Of a DNA stretch of 64,000 bases, positions 1 to 8,208 are shown one piece after another. The stretch spans positions 6,386,001-6,450,000 of the forward strand of contig NZ_JASTLB010000001.1 in the NCBI RefSeq assembly GCF_030499535.1, written 5' to 3'. The notes beneath the pieces were generated by a model. It ran no database searches. It was not told the DNA's origin and worked only from the letters and a program-made list of their open reading frames with translations. Source of the DNA: Streptomyces sp. TG1A-8 (GTDB lineage: Bacteria; Actinomycetota; Actinomycetes; Streptomycetales; Streptomycetaceae). Both the position numbers and the translations under genes were made by a program. Each line of letters begins with the position of its first letter. Position 1 is the stretch's first letter.

Positions 1-145
1 CGCCACCCCGCAGGGCAGCGGCGAGCTCAGGACCGGCCGGCCCGCCGGCGGCACGGGCGGACGCCCCCGCGGCCAGGACAGGGGCGGCAGGGGCGGGGGA
101 GGGGGCGGCGGGGTTCCGCAGGCCCAGTGGCCCGGCCACCCCTGA
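1..145 (+). CDS. Possible C-terminal tail of a gene entering from the left edge
   Basis: The frame that starts at base 2 is open from the window edge to a TGA at 143-145 and has mostly G or C in third positions. It would encode a Gly/Arg/Pro-rich tail ending in QAQWPGHP. No domain is visible. The call rests only on codon bias and the open frame, and high-GC DNA can produce this by chance. It could equally be noncoding. Confidence 0.25.
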   Translation, partial: ATPQGSGELRTGRPAGGTGGRPRGQDRGGRGGGGGGGVPQAQWPGHP

Positions 146-204
146 TCCGCTGCGGAGCGGGCCGGCCCCGGGCATCCGCGGGACCGGCACGGCCGGGGAC
201 CCTC

Positions 205-255
<51 letters not shown>

Positions 256-310
256 TCCCGGAGCGGATGCCCGCCGAGCGGAGTGCCGTGGGCGACGCGA
301 GGCGGCGGGC

Positions 311-327
311 CAACGTGGCGCACGTTG
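311..327. promoter_or_regulatory. 17-bp perfect dyad CAACGTG-GCG-CACGTTG
   Basis: Perfect 7-bp arms with a 3-base centre, the size of a dimeric repressor site. It lies in noncoding DNA 111 bases beyond the 3' end of the DUF6479 gene, with no obvious start codon nearby. The binding protein is unknown. Confidence 0.3.
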
Positions 328-437
328 TTCGTGCTCGTCGGGGAGTGGATGCGCGTACCGGCTGCCAAGGCGGAACGAGCCGTTCGGACGGGGCGGGGCC
401 CACCGGCCCACCGGTCCGCAGTCGCTCTCCGTCCAAT

Positions 438-803
438 TCAGTGGGCGCCCAGTCCGCCGCCGCCGAACGAGCCGCTCGACCCCTTGTCCCAGCGCGGGCG
501 CTCCTTGGAGTCGGTGGGCCTGGAGCGCATGTTGGTCAGTTCGTGCGGCAGGAGCGCGCGACCGCCCTTGGGAACACGGGGGATCTCCGCCGACTCCCGG
601 TTCTGCCGCTCCTCGCGCACGGCGCCCTCGGGCGGCAGCTGCGTCTGCTCGTCGGCCCGCGGCCGGGGAGGCTCGCGGTACTTGACGCGGGAGTTCATCC
701 ACATGCCGCCGGCGAGCAGCGCCAGCACGGCCGCGGCCACCACGAAGAGGGCGAGACTCATGAGGCCGCTCGCCGCGGCCATCTGCATCGTTGCGGTGCT
801 CAT
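438..803 (-). CDS. DUF6479-type small membrane protein
   Basis: 121 residues if it starts at the ATG at 803 (MSTATMQM). An upstream start would add 21 residues, including a cysteine-rich stretch that looks spurious. Residues about 10-35 form one hydrophobic transmembrane segment (LMSLALFVVAAAVLALLAGG). A charged cytoplasmic-looking region rich in Arg/Glu/Pro follows, and the tail is Ser/Gly-rich (SSGSFGGGG). This layout matches the DUF6479 proteins common in Streptomyces, whose function is not known. It is divergent from the Cys-rich gene at 946, and the intergenic DNA just upstream is locally AT-rich (about 825-845), a plausible promoter area. Confidence 0.75.
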   Translation of the reverse strand: MSTATMQMAAASGLMSLALFVVAAAVLALLAGGMWMNSRVKYREPPRPRADEQTQLPPEGAVREERQNRESAEIPRVPKGGRALLPHELTNMRSRPTDSKERPRWDKGSSGSFGGGGLGAH

Positions 804-894
804 GCACCCCGGATACCCGCTCGAAAATAAGCAAATCAGGCATTTCGGGTTGCCGGGTGCGCGCACACGGCGACAGGACCCGCTCGCAGGCCCC

Positions 895-912
895 CCCGTC
901 GCCCCCGACGGG
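895..912 (+). terminator. Short hairpin followed by TTT upstream of the Cys-rich gene
   Basis: CCCGTCG-CCCC-CGACGGG is a perfect 7-bp stem followed directly by TTT on the plus strand. It ends 33 bases before the GTG at 946. It could be an attenuator for that gene or a chance hairpin in GC-rich DNA. Confidence 0.3.
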
Positions 913-945
913 TTTGCCGCCCGCCGCCCCGGCTACCCGCCCGGT

Positions 946-1320
946 GTGACACCGCCGACTTCGCAACAGCAGCTCTACCAGTTCCTGGAGGACCGGTTCA
1001 CGTGCGCCCAGGCGTGCACGGAGTGCGCCCGGGCCTGTGCGGTACGCGCGAGCCTGGTGGACCCGGACGGTACCGAGTGCCAGGAACGCGCGCGCCGGCT
1101 GGGCATCATGTGCGCGGAGGTCTGCGACGCGACCTGCCGCATGCTGTCCGAGCAGAACCGCCAGGACGAGGAGGCGATAAGGATCCAGTTGGAGTGGTGC
1201 CGCTCGGTCTGCCTGGAGTGTGCGCACGCCTTCGACGCGCAGCCCGGGGCCGAATCGGCCGCCGCGGCCTGCCGGGCCTGCGCCGCGGCCTGCACCGACT
1301 TCATGGCGACCTTGAACTGA
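946..1320 (+). CDS. Cysteine-rich four-helix-bundle copper-binding type protein (DUF326-like)
   Basis: The GTG at 946 gives 124 residues with 14 cysteines, mostly in CxxxC or CxxC spacing: CAQAC, CTEC, CARAC, CAEVC, CDATC, CRSVC, CLEC, CRAC, CAAAC. This pattern and length fit the DUF326/four-helix-bundle copper-binding family, related to cytosolic copper storage proteins where Cys side chains line a helical bundle and hold Cu(I). There is no signal peptide, so a cytosolic location is expected. Copper storage or detoxification is inferred from the family. The plus frame is open far upstream, but that part is Pro/Arg-rich and is judged noncoding. A small hairpin precedes the start. Confidence 0.75.
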   Translation: MTPPTSQQQLYQFLEDRFTCAQACTECARACAVRASLVDPDGTECQERARRLGIMCAEVCDATCRMLSEQNRQDEEAIRIQLEWCRSVCLECAHAFDAQPGAESAAAACRACAAACTDFMATLN

Positions 1321-1419
1321 GCCCCGGCGGGCGGGGCGCCGGCGCGCCGCGGCGGCCCGGTCCGCCGCCCCGCCCGGCACGCCCCTGGCGCGGTGGATCA
1401 GCGCGTGTTACGAAGGGCC

Positions 1420-2979
1420 ATGCCTGTCAACGAGGGAACCCGGACCTACGACGTCGTCGTCGTCGGCGGTGGTCACAACGGCTTGGTGGCCGCCGCCTAC
1501 CTGGCGCGGGCAGGCCGCTCGGTGCTGGTGCTGGAACGCCTCGGCCACACCGGCGGCGCCGCCGTCTCCACCCGCCCCTTCACCGGTGTGGACGCCCGCC
1601 TGTCGCGCTACTCCTACCTGGTCAGCCTGTTGCCCGCGAAGATCGTCCGCGACCTCGGGCTCGACTTCCGCGTCCGTGAGCGGACCATCTCGTCGTACAC
1701 CCCGGCGGAACGGGGCGGACGGCCCACCGGGCTGCTCGTCGGCGGCGGGCGCCGGCGCACCCGGGAGGCGTTCGCCCGGCTGACCGGCGGCGACGCCGAG
1801 TACACGGCCTGGCAGCGCTTCTACGCCATGACCGGCCAGGTCGCCCGGCGCGTCTTCCCGACCCTCACCGAGCCGCTGCCGACCCGCGGGGAACTGCGCC
1901 GCCGCGTCGACGACGAGACCGCCTGGCGGGCCCTGTTCGAGGAGCCGATCGGCGTCGCCATCGAGGAGCACTTCGCCGACGACCTCGTCCGGGGGGTCGT
2001 CCTCACCGACGCGCTCATCGGCACCTTCGCCGACGCCCACGACCCCTCCCTCGCACAGAACCGCTGCTTCCTCTACCACGTCATCGGCGGCGGCACCGGA
2101 GCCTGGGACGTGCCCGTCGGCGGCATGGGCGCCCTCACCGACGCCCTCGGCGGCGCCGCACGCGCGGCGGGGGCCGTCCTCGCGACCGGACACGAGGCGG
2201 TCCGGATCGACACCGACGGACACCACGCCGAGGTCACCTACCGCACGACCGACGGCGAGGGCGTCGCCGCCGCCCGGCACGTCCTGGTGAACGCCTCCCC
2301 CCGGGAACTGGCCGCGCTGACCGGGGACCCGACCCCCGAGCCCGCCGAGGGCGCCCAGTTCAAGGTCAACATGCTGCTGAAGCGGCTGCCCAGGCTCCGC
2401 GACCCCTCCGTCGACCCCCGCGAGGCCTTCGCCGGCACCTTCCACGTCGCCGAGGGCTACCGGCAGCTGGCCGCCGCCCACGCCCAGGCCGCGGCGGGGG
2501 AACCACCCGCCGCACCGCCGTCCGAGATCTACTGCCACTCCCTGACCGACCCCACCATCCTCGGCCCCGGCCTCGCCGGGCGCGGCTACCAGACGCTGAC
2601 CCTCTTCGGTCTGCACACCCCCGCCCGGCTCTTCGCGCGGGACCACGACGCCGTGCGCGAGGAACTGCTGGGGTCCACCCTCGCCCAGCTCGACGCCCAC
2701 CTCGCCGAACCCCTCGCCGACTGCCTGGCCACCGACGCCGACGGCCGCCCCTGCATCGAGGCGAAGACCCCGCTCGACCTCGAACGCGACCTGCGCCTGC
2801 CGGGCGGCAACATCTTCCACCGCGCCCTGTCCTGGCCCCACGCGCAGGACGGCACCGGACGCTGGGGCGTGGAGACCCGGCACCCCAACGTCCTGCTGTG
2901 CGGAGCGGGCGCGGTACGCGGGGGAGGGGTGAGCGGGGTGCCCGGACACAACGCGGCGATGGCCGTGCTGGAGGCCTGA
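1420..2979 (+). CDS. FAD-dependent oxidoreductase, phytoene desaturase/CrtI-like superfamily
   Basis: About 519 residues from the ATG at 1420. A GTG at 1393 would add nine residues but lacks a ribosome site. The N-terminus has a dinucleotide-binding fold, YDVVVVGGGHNG, at residues 10-21, followed by an acidic residue at the end of the second strand (LVLE). The C-terminus carries the second FAD contact of this superfamily (NVLLCGAGAVRGGGVSGVPG). Members oxidise or isomerise hydrophobic substrates such as carotenoids. No other carotenoid gene is near, so the substrate is unknown. An acyl-CoA synthetase follows 69 bases downstream on the same strand, and the two may be co-transcribed. Confidence 0.8.
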   Translation: MPVNEGTRTYDVVVVGGGHNGLVAAAYLARAGRSVLVLERLGHTGGAAVSTRPFTGVDARLSRYSYLVSLLPAKIVRDLGLDFRVRERTISSYTPAERGGRPTGLLVGGGRRRTREAFARLTGGDAEYTAWQRFYAMTGQVARRVFPTLTEPLPTRGELRRRVDDETAWRALFEEPIGVAIEEHFADDLVRGVVLTDALIGTFADAHDPSLAQNRCFLYHVIGGGTGAWDVPVGGMGALTDALGGAARAAGAVLATGHEAVRIDTDGHHAEVTYRTTDGEGVAAARHVLVNASPRELAALTGDPTPEPAEGAQFKVNMLLKRLPRLRDPSVDPREAFAGTFHVAEGYRQLAAAHAQAAAGEPPAAPPSEIYCHSLTDPTILGPGLAGRGYQTLTLFGLHTPARLFARDHDAVREELLGSTLAQLDAHLAEPLADCLATDADGRPCIEAKTPLDLERDLRLPGGNIFHRALSWPHAQDGTGRWGVETRHPNVLLCGAGAVRGGGVSGVPGHNAAMAVLEA

Positions 2980-3048
2980 GGGGCGTCTTCCGGAACGGGC
3001 CGCCGGGTCCTTGACCCCTCCCGCCCGGCCGGTCGAGGATCGGCTCCC

Positions 3049-4545
3049 ATGAGACAGGGACACGGCAGCACGGTCGACGGGGTACTGCGGCGCAGCGCCC
3101 GGCGCACCCCGGCGCGGATCGCGCTGGAGTACGGCGGGCGCACCTGGACGTACGGGGAACTGGACGACGCCGTGTCCCGGGCGGCCACCGTGCTGCTCGC
3201 CCAGGGCCTGGTCCCCGGCGACCGGGTCGGCGCCTACGGCCACAACTCCGACGCCTACCTCATCGCCTTCCTCGCCTGCGCCCGCGCCGGCCTCGTGCAC
3301 GTGCCCGTCAACCAGAACCTGACCGGCGACGACCTCGCCCACATCATCGGCCAGTCGGGCAGCGCGCTCGTCCTGACCGACCCCGGTCTGGCCGGACGGC
3401 TGCCGGCCGGGCCGCGGTCCCTGGCACTGCGGGACGCCGACGGCTCGCTGCTCGCCCGGCTGGCCGGCGCACCGCCGTACGACGGGCCCGAACCGCGCAC
3501 CGAGGACCTGGTGCAGCTGCTCTACACCTCCGGCACCACCGCCCTGCCCAAGGGCGCGATGATGACCCACCGGGCCCTGGTGCACGCGTACCTGAGCGCG
3601 ATCACCGCGCTCGACCTCAGCGCCGGCGACCGCCCGGTGCACGCGCTGCCGCTCTACCACTCGGCCCAGATGCACGTCTTCCTGCTGCCCTACCTGGCGG
3701 TCGGCGCGACGAACACGGTCCTGGACGCGCCGGACGGGAACCGGTTGTTCGACCTGGTCGAGGCGGGGCGCGCGGACAGCCTGTTCGCGCCGCCCACCGT
3801 GTGGATCGCCCTGGCCAACCGGCCCGACTTCGCCGACCGCGACCTCGGCGGCCTGCGCAAGGCCTACTACGGCGCCTCGGTCATGCCGGTGCCGGTGCTG
3901 CGACGGCTGCGCGAACGCCTGCCGGGCCTGGCCTTCTACAACTGCTTCGGGCAGAGCGAGATCGGCCCGCTCGCCCTCGTGCTCGGCCCCGACGAGCACG
4001 AGGGCCGGCTGGACTCCTGCGGCCGGCCCGTGCTGTTCGTGGACGCCCGCGTGGTGGACGACCGGGGCGAGGACGTCCCCGACGGCACACCCGGTGAAAT
4101 CGTGTACCGCTCACCGCAGTTGTGCGAGGGATACTGGGACAGGCCCGAGGAGACCGCCGAGGCCTTCCGGAACGGCTGGTTCCACTCCGGGGACCTCGCG
4201 GTCCGCGACGCGGAGGGCTACTTCACGATCGTCGACCGGGTCAAGGACGTCATCAACTCCGGCGGCGTGCTGGTGGCCTCGCGCCAGGTCGAGGACGCCC
4301 TGTACACCCACGAGCGCGTCGCCGAGGCCGCCGTGATCGGACTGCCCGACGAACGGTGGATCGAGGCGGTCACCGCGGTCGTGGTCCCGCGCGGCGAGGT
4401 GTCGGAGGAACAGCTCATCACCCACGTGCGGCAGAGGCTGGCGCCCTTCAAGGCACCCAAGCGCGTGCTGTTCGTGGCCGAACTCCCCCGCAACGCCAGT
4501 GGCAAGATCCTCAAGCGGGAACTGCGCGACCGCTTCCGCGGCTAG
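3049..4545 (+). CDS. AMP-binding acyl-CoA synthetase (fatty acid-CoA ligase type)
   Basis: 498 residues, the normal length for the ANL superfamily. The phosphate-binding loop YTSGTTALPKGAMMTH lies near residues 157-172. The YNCFGQSE motif sits mid-protein, and YFTIVDRVKDVINSGGV with a hinge Asp marks the small domain. NASGKILKREL near 481-491 supplies the catalytic lysine. The enzyme would activate a carboxylate with ATP and transfer it to CoA. The exact acid is not predictable. It lies 69 bases after the FAD oxidoreductase on the same strand, which hints at a shared lipid-related role. Confidence 0.85.
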   Translation: MRQGHGSTVDGVLRRSARRTPARIALEYGGRTWTYGELDDAVSRAATVLLAQGLVPGDRVGAYGHNSDAYLIAFLACARAGLVHVPVNQNLTGDDLAHIIGQSGSALVLTDPGLAGRLPAGPRSLALRDADGSLLARLAGAPPYDGPEPRTEDLVQLLYTSGTTALPKGAMMTHRALVHAYLSAITALDLSAGDRPVHALPLYHSAQMHVFLLPYLAVGATNTVLDAPDGNRLFDLVEAGRADSLFAPPTVWIALANRPDFADRDLGGLRKAYYGASVMPVPVLRRLRERLPGLAFYNCFGQSEIGPLALVLGPDEHEGRLDSCGRPVLFVDARVVDDRGEDVPDGTPGEIVYRSPQLCEGYWDRPEETAEAFRNGWFHSGDLAVRDAEGYFTIVDRVKDVINSGGVLVASRQVEDALYTHERVAEAAVIGLPDERWIEAVTAVVVPRGEVSEEQLITHVRQRLAPFKAPKRVLFVAELPRNASGKILKRELRDRFRG

Positions 4546-4782
4546 TGCTGCGAACCTTTCCGGCCACGGTACCGGCCGCGCCGTCCGGGGCGCCCCGGTA
4601 CGTCGTCCGTGACGGCGGCGCGCTCACCGGCGGGTCCCGCCCCGCCGGGAGGAACCCCGTCCTTCCCCGCGCCGGGCGGAGGCTTCCGCCGGACCGCGGG
4701 GAGGCCCTTCCCGCGCGGCCTGTCCGCCGTCGGGGCCGGTCGCTAGGCTGGCCGCGGACGACGAACCGGGAGGAGCACGGAC

Positions 4783-5025
4783 GTGGCCGAGACCACCACC
4801 CAGCAGAAGCCGCTCGCGGGCTGGGACAAGCCGGAGCTGGACCTCAGCGAGGCCGAGTGGCAGTCCAGCAGCCGAGGTCTGGGGGATGTCCAGATCGCCT
4901 TCGTCGAGGGCTTCATCGCGATGCGCAACAGCGACCGCCCGGAGAGTCCCTCGCTGATCTTCACGCCCGCGGAGTGGGGGGCGTTCGTCTCCGGCGCGCG
5001 CGAGGGGGACTTCGACCTGACCTGA
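4783..5025 (+). CDS. DUF397 domain protein
   Basis: 80 residues starting at a GTG preceded by GGGAGGAG with good spacing. The second half, FIAMRNSDRPESPSLIFTPAEWGAFVSG, is the DUF397 signature (VAVRDS...PALTFTPAEWAAF). In Streptomyces these small proteins usually sit next to an XRE-type partner and often influence development. Here no XRE gene is adjacent, so this is an orphan copy. It lies just left of the IS110 insertion. Confidence 0.8.
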   Translation: MAETTTQQKPLAGWDKPELDLSEAEWQSSSRGLGDVQIAFVEGFIAMRNSDRPESPSLIFTPAEWGAFVSGAREGDFDLT

Positions 5026-5252
5026 GCGAGGAGTGCCCCGATCCGGCTTTCCGGGCACACGAGCGCCGGGGCCCGGACCGAGCGGGACCGGCCCCCGGGC
5101 GGCGTACCGCCGCACGGGACGCCGCGCGCCCGGTCGTCGTGCCCCCGCCCGCCCGCCGGACCCGGTCGCCCGGGCCGTCCTGCCGCACGCGGCGAGCCGG
5201 GCGACGGCCGTGCGGCCCGCGCCACCGGGAGGGGGTGCCTCTATGTCTTTCG

Positions 5253-6455
5253 TCAAGCGAGGCGTGGGGTTCTGGGTTCGTAGAAGGTGCCGTCGCGGAG
5301 CATGGCGAACAGCACGCTGGTGCGGTGGCGGGCCAGTCGGAGAAGCGCCTGGGTGTGGGTCTTTCCGCGGGCCCGGCATCGGTCGTAGTAGGTGCGGGAG
5401 GCGGGATCGTGCAGGGCGGCGAACGCGGACAGGAACATCGCGCGTTTGAGTTGCCGGTTGCCGCCTCTGGGTGCGTGTTCGCCGTGGATCGAGGTCCCGG
5501 ACGACTTGGTCGTCGGGGCGAGGCCGGCGTAGGAAGCCAGGTGAGCGGCGGTGGGGAAGCTGGACCCGTCGCCGACGGTGACCAGCAGCGTGGCGGCGGT
5601 CCTGACCGCGACCCCGGGAATCGAGGTCAGGACCGGGGAAAGAGGGTGAGCCTCCAGCAGCTGTCCGATCTGCGCTTCCAGGGCTCGTCGCTGTTCGTGG
5701 ACGGCCGCGAGGGAACGGGCCAGGGACGGGATCACGATGTCGAGGGTGCCAGTGCCCGGGACCACGACGGTCTGCTCGTCGAGCGCGTCGAAGACCTCGT
5801 CGATCAGCCGGGCGGCCATGCGCGGGGCCTTGGGCCGGATCACCTCAACGAGCCTGTGGCGACCGGCCTTTCGCAGCGCGGTGGGGGATCCATAGCGTTC
5901 CAGCAGCCAGGTCACGGCCTGGTGGTCCAGGCGTGGGCCAAGGACGCGTTCCAGGCTGGGGTGGAACTGGGTGAGCAGGCCGCGTATCCGGTTGGAGGTG
6001 CGGGTTGCCTCGGCGGCGAGGTCCTGGTCGAAGCCGACCAGCACGGTCAGCTCGGCGGTGATCTCGTCGGTCAACTGGAGCGAGCGCAGGGTGTGCGGCA
6101 TGGTCCGTGCGGCGTCCGCGATCACCGCGGCGTCCTTCGCGTCGGTCTTCGCCTCGCCCGGGTAGAGATCGGCGATCCGCCGCATCGAGAGTCCGGGCAG
6201 GTAGGCGACCTTGCAGCCGGCGTCCCGGGCGACGGTCAAGGGCAGGGCTCCGATGGAAGCGGGCTGGTCCACGATGACCAGCACGGTGCCGAACTTCGCG
6301 GCCAGCTTGTCGAAGACAGCCCGCAGCTTCGGCTCGCTGTTGGGCAGCTGCTTGTCGAAGACTTTCTTGCCGGCCGGGGTGAGACCGTGCCCGTGATGGG
6401 CGCTCTTGCCGACGTCCAAGCCAAGGAAGACGCCCACGTCGTCGATGTCGTCCAA
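5253..6455 (-). CDS. IS110-family transposase (DEDD recombinase), copy 1
   Basis: Chosen start is the TTG at 6455, preceded by GGAGG with about five bases spacing. This gives 400 residues, the usual IS110 length. The open frame continues 49 codons further upstream, but that part overlaps the predicted noncoding left end. The N-terminal RuvC-like domain begins FLGLDVGKSAHHG, with VIVDQPASIGALP and AKTDAKDAAVIAD supplying further acidic residues. The C-terminal Tnp_IS110 domain contains SIPGVAVRTAATLL and SYAGLAPTTKSSG, in the area that carries the family's catalytic serine. The protein catalyses RNA-guided excision and insertion of the element. It appears intact. Confidence 0.9.
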   Translation of the reverse strand: MDDIDDVGVFLGLDVGKSAHHGHGLTPAGKKVFDKQLPNSEPKLRAVFDKLAAKFGTVLVIVDQPASIGALPLTVARDAGCKVAYLPGLSMRRIADLYPGEAKTDAKDAAVIADAARTMPHTLRSLQLTDEITAELTVLVGFDQDLAAEATRTSNRIRGLLTQFHPSLERVLGPRLDHQAVTWLLERYGSPTALRKAGRHRLVEVIRPKAPRMAARLIDEVFDALDEQTVVVPGTGTLDIVIPSLARSLAAVHEQRRALEAQIGQLLEAHPLSPVLTSIPGVAVRTAATLLVTVGDGSSFPTAAHLASYAGLAPTTKSSGTSIHGEHAPRGGNRQLKRAMFLSAFAALHDPASRTYYDRCRARGKTHTQALLRLARHRTSVLFAMLRDGTFYEPRTPRLA

Positions 6456-6716
6456 CCCATCCTCCGGAACGGGGTTCGTGCGGTGCTGGCCAGGGCGTTG
6501 GCGTCGTATGCGCGCATCCACGTTATGCAGACCTGCCGCCTGCAAGCGGCCGGGCATTGCGCCAGGCCAGGCGGTAGTCGGACCTCTCATCAGCGTCTCC
6601 AACGGCGCCTCTCGGGCCCGGTGACACCACCCCCCAGGTCATCCGTTCGACAGGGGGAACAGTCATGCCGGGCCCGGAAGCCAGCGGCCCTCTTGCAGGA
6701 CCGCGAAGAACATAAC
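6456..6716 (-). ncRNA. Candidate bridge RNA region in the left end of IS110 copy 1
   Basis: About 260 bases between the recombinase start and the element end. IS110-group elements encode a structured bridge RNA here, on the same strand as the recombinase, whose loops pair with target and donor DNA. The segment contains hairpins such as GCCGC-CTGCAA-GCGGC (6535-6550). Reading it as protein would extend the recombinase beyond family length. Exact RNA ends and loops were not determined. Confidence 0.45.
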
Positions 6717-6726
6717 GGGGGGGGGG
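6717..6726. repeat. G10 homopolymer at the junction of the two IS110 copies
   Basis: Ten Gs separate CATAAC of copy 1 from TGCCTCTATG of copy 2. The outer boundaries carry five Gs (5231-5235) and six Gs (8209-8214). The crossover therefore lies inside G runs and cannot be placed to the base. Confidence 0.8.
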
Positions 6727-6743
6727 TGCCTCTATGTCTTTCG

Positions 6744-7946
6744 TCAAGCGAGGCGTGGGGTTCTGGGTTCGTAGAAGGTGCCGTCGCGGAGCATGGCGAA
6801 CAGCACGCTGGTGCGGTGGCGGGCCAGTCGGAGAAGCGCCTGGGTGTGGGTCTTTCCGCGGGCCCGGCATCGGTCGTAGTAGGTGCGGGAGGCGGGATCG
6901 TGCAGGGCGGCGAACGCGGACAGGAACATCGCGCGTTTGAGTTGCCGGTTGCCGCCTCTGGGTGCGTGTTCGCCGTGGATCGAGGTCCCGGACGACTTGG
7001 TCGTCGGGGCGAGGCCGGCGTAGGAAGCCAGGTGAGCGGCGGTGGGGAAGCTGGACCCGTCGCCGACGGTGACCAGCAGCGTGGCGGCGGTCCTGACCGC
7101 GACCCCGGGAATCGAGGTCAGGACCGGGGAAAGAGGGTGAGCCTCCAGCAGCTGTCCGATCTGCGCTTCCAGGGCTCGTCGCTGTTCGTGGACGGCCGCG
7201 AGGGAACGGGCCAGGGACGGGATCACGATGTCGAGGGTGCCGGTGCCCGGGACCACGACGGTCTGCTCGTCGAGCGCGTCGAAGACCTCGTCGATCAGCC
7301 GGGCGGCCATGCGCGGGGCCTTGGGCCGGATCACCTCAACGAGCCTGTGGCGACCGGCCTTTCGCAGCGCGGTGGGGGATCCATAGCGTTCCAGCAGCCA
7401 GGTCACGGCCTGGTGGTCCAGGCGTGGGCCAAGGACGCGTTCCAGGCTGGGGTGGAACTGGGTGAGCAGGCCGCGTATCCGGTTGGAGGTGCGGGTTGCC
7501 TCGGCGGCGAGGTCCTGGTCGAAGCCGACCAGCACGGTCAGCTCGGCGGTGATCTCGTCGGTCAACTGGAGCGAGCGCAGGGTGTGCGGCATGGTCCGTG
7601 CGGCGTCCGCGATCACCGCGGCGTCCTTCGCGTCGGTCTTCGCCTCGCCCGGGTAGAGATCGGCGATCCGCCGCATCGAGAGTCCGGGCAGGTAGGCGAC
7701 CTTGCAGCCGGCGTCCCGGGCGACGGTCAAGGGCAGGGCTCCGATGGAAGCGGGCTGGTCCACGATGACCAGCACGGTGCCGAACTTCGCGGCCAGCTTG
7801 TCGAAGACAGCCCGCAGCTTCGGCTCGCTGTTGGGCAGCTGCTTGTCGAAGACTTTCTTGCCGGCCGGGGTGAGACCGTGCCCGTGATGGGCGCTCTTGC
7901 CGACGTCCAAGCCAAGGAAGACGCCCACGTCGTCGATGTCGTCCAA
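6744..7946 (-). CDS. IS110-family transposase (DEDD recombinase), copy 2
   Basis: Encodes the same 400-residue protein as copy 1, with the same TTG start and ribosome site. The single base difference seen between the coding regions is silent. Both copies are therefore probably functional and of recent origin. Confidence 0.9.
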   Translation of the reverse strand: MDDIDDVGVFLGLDVGKSAHHGHGLTPAGKKVFDKQLPNSEPKLRAVFDKLAAKFGTVLVIVDQPASIGALPLTVARDAGCKVAYLPGLSMRRIADLYPGEAKTDAKDAAVIADAARTMPHTLRSLQLTDEITAELTVLVGFDQDLAAEATRTSNRIRGLLTQFHPSLERVLGPRLDHQAVTWLLERYGSPTALRKAGRHRLVEVIRPKAPRMAARLIDEVFDALDEQTVVVPGTGTLDIVIPSLARSLAAVHEQRRALEAQIGQLLEAHPLSPVLTSIPGVAVRTAATLLVTVGDGSSFPTAAHLASYAGLAPTTKSSGTSIHGEHAPRGGNRQLKRAMFLSAFAALHDPASRTYYDRCRARGKTHTQALLRLARHRTSVLFAMLRDGTFYEPRTPRLA

Positions 7947-8208
7947 CCCATCCTCCGGAACGGGGTTCGTGCGGTGCTGGCCAGGGCGTTGGCGTCGTAT
8001 GCGCGCATCCACGTTATGCAGACCTGCCGCCTGCAAGCGGCCGGGCATTGCGCCAGGCCAGGCGGTAGTCGGACCTCTCATCAGCGTCTCCAACGGCGCC
8101 TCTCGGGCCCGGTGACACCACCCCCCAGGTCATCCGTTCGACAGGGGGGAACAGTCATGCCGGGCCCGGAAGCCAGCGGCCCTCTTGCAGGACCGCGAAG
8201 AACATAAC
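7947..8208 (-). ncRNA. Candidate bridge RNA region in the left end of IS110 copy 2
   Basis: Equivalent of 6456-6716, with one extra G in a G run. It lies next to the true chromosomal flank rather than an element junction. It may therefore lack the hybrid junction promoter that copy 1 has. Confidence 0.4.

Larger units (their letters stand above)
5236..6716 (-). mobile_element. IS110-family insertion sequence, copy 1 of a tandem dimer
   Basis: About 1.48 kb, repeated almost exactly at 6727-8208 with a period of 1491 bases. It begins TGCCTCTATG after a run of five Gs and ends CATAAC before a run of ten Gs. It has one recombinase gene, no terminal inverted repeats and no obvious target duplication, as usual for IS110. 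Two differences from copy 2 were seen: an A/G change near 5753 and one fewer G near 6653. Confidence 0.9.
6727..8208 (-). mobile_element. IS110-family insertion sequence, copy 2 of a tandem dimer
   Basis: Second copy in the same orientation, nearly identical to copy 1 over its full length. One base longer because of an extra G in the noncoding left end near 8145-8150. Its right end abuts the left end of copy 1, so the join has the same order as the junction of an excised IS110 circle. Confidence 0.9.

Noticed and set aside
1408..3999. A minus-strand open frame of 863 codons
   Set aside because: It is antisense to the FAD oxidoreductase and acyl-CoA synthetase genes, which have clear motifs. 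The product is a Gly/Val/Gln-rich chain typical of high-GC shadows.
6456..6602. IS110 recombinase start at the ATG 49 codons upstream
   Set aside because: It gives a protein longer than the family and overlaps the noncoding left end; the TTG at 6455 has GGAGG.
4122..8207. A plus-strand open frame of 1361 codons spanning the IS110 dimer
   Set aside because: It is the antisense shadow of the two recombinase genes. Its repeats simply mirror the tandem element, and it has no domain.
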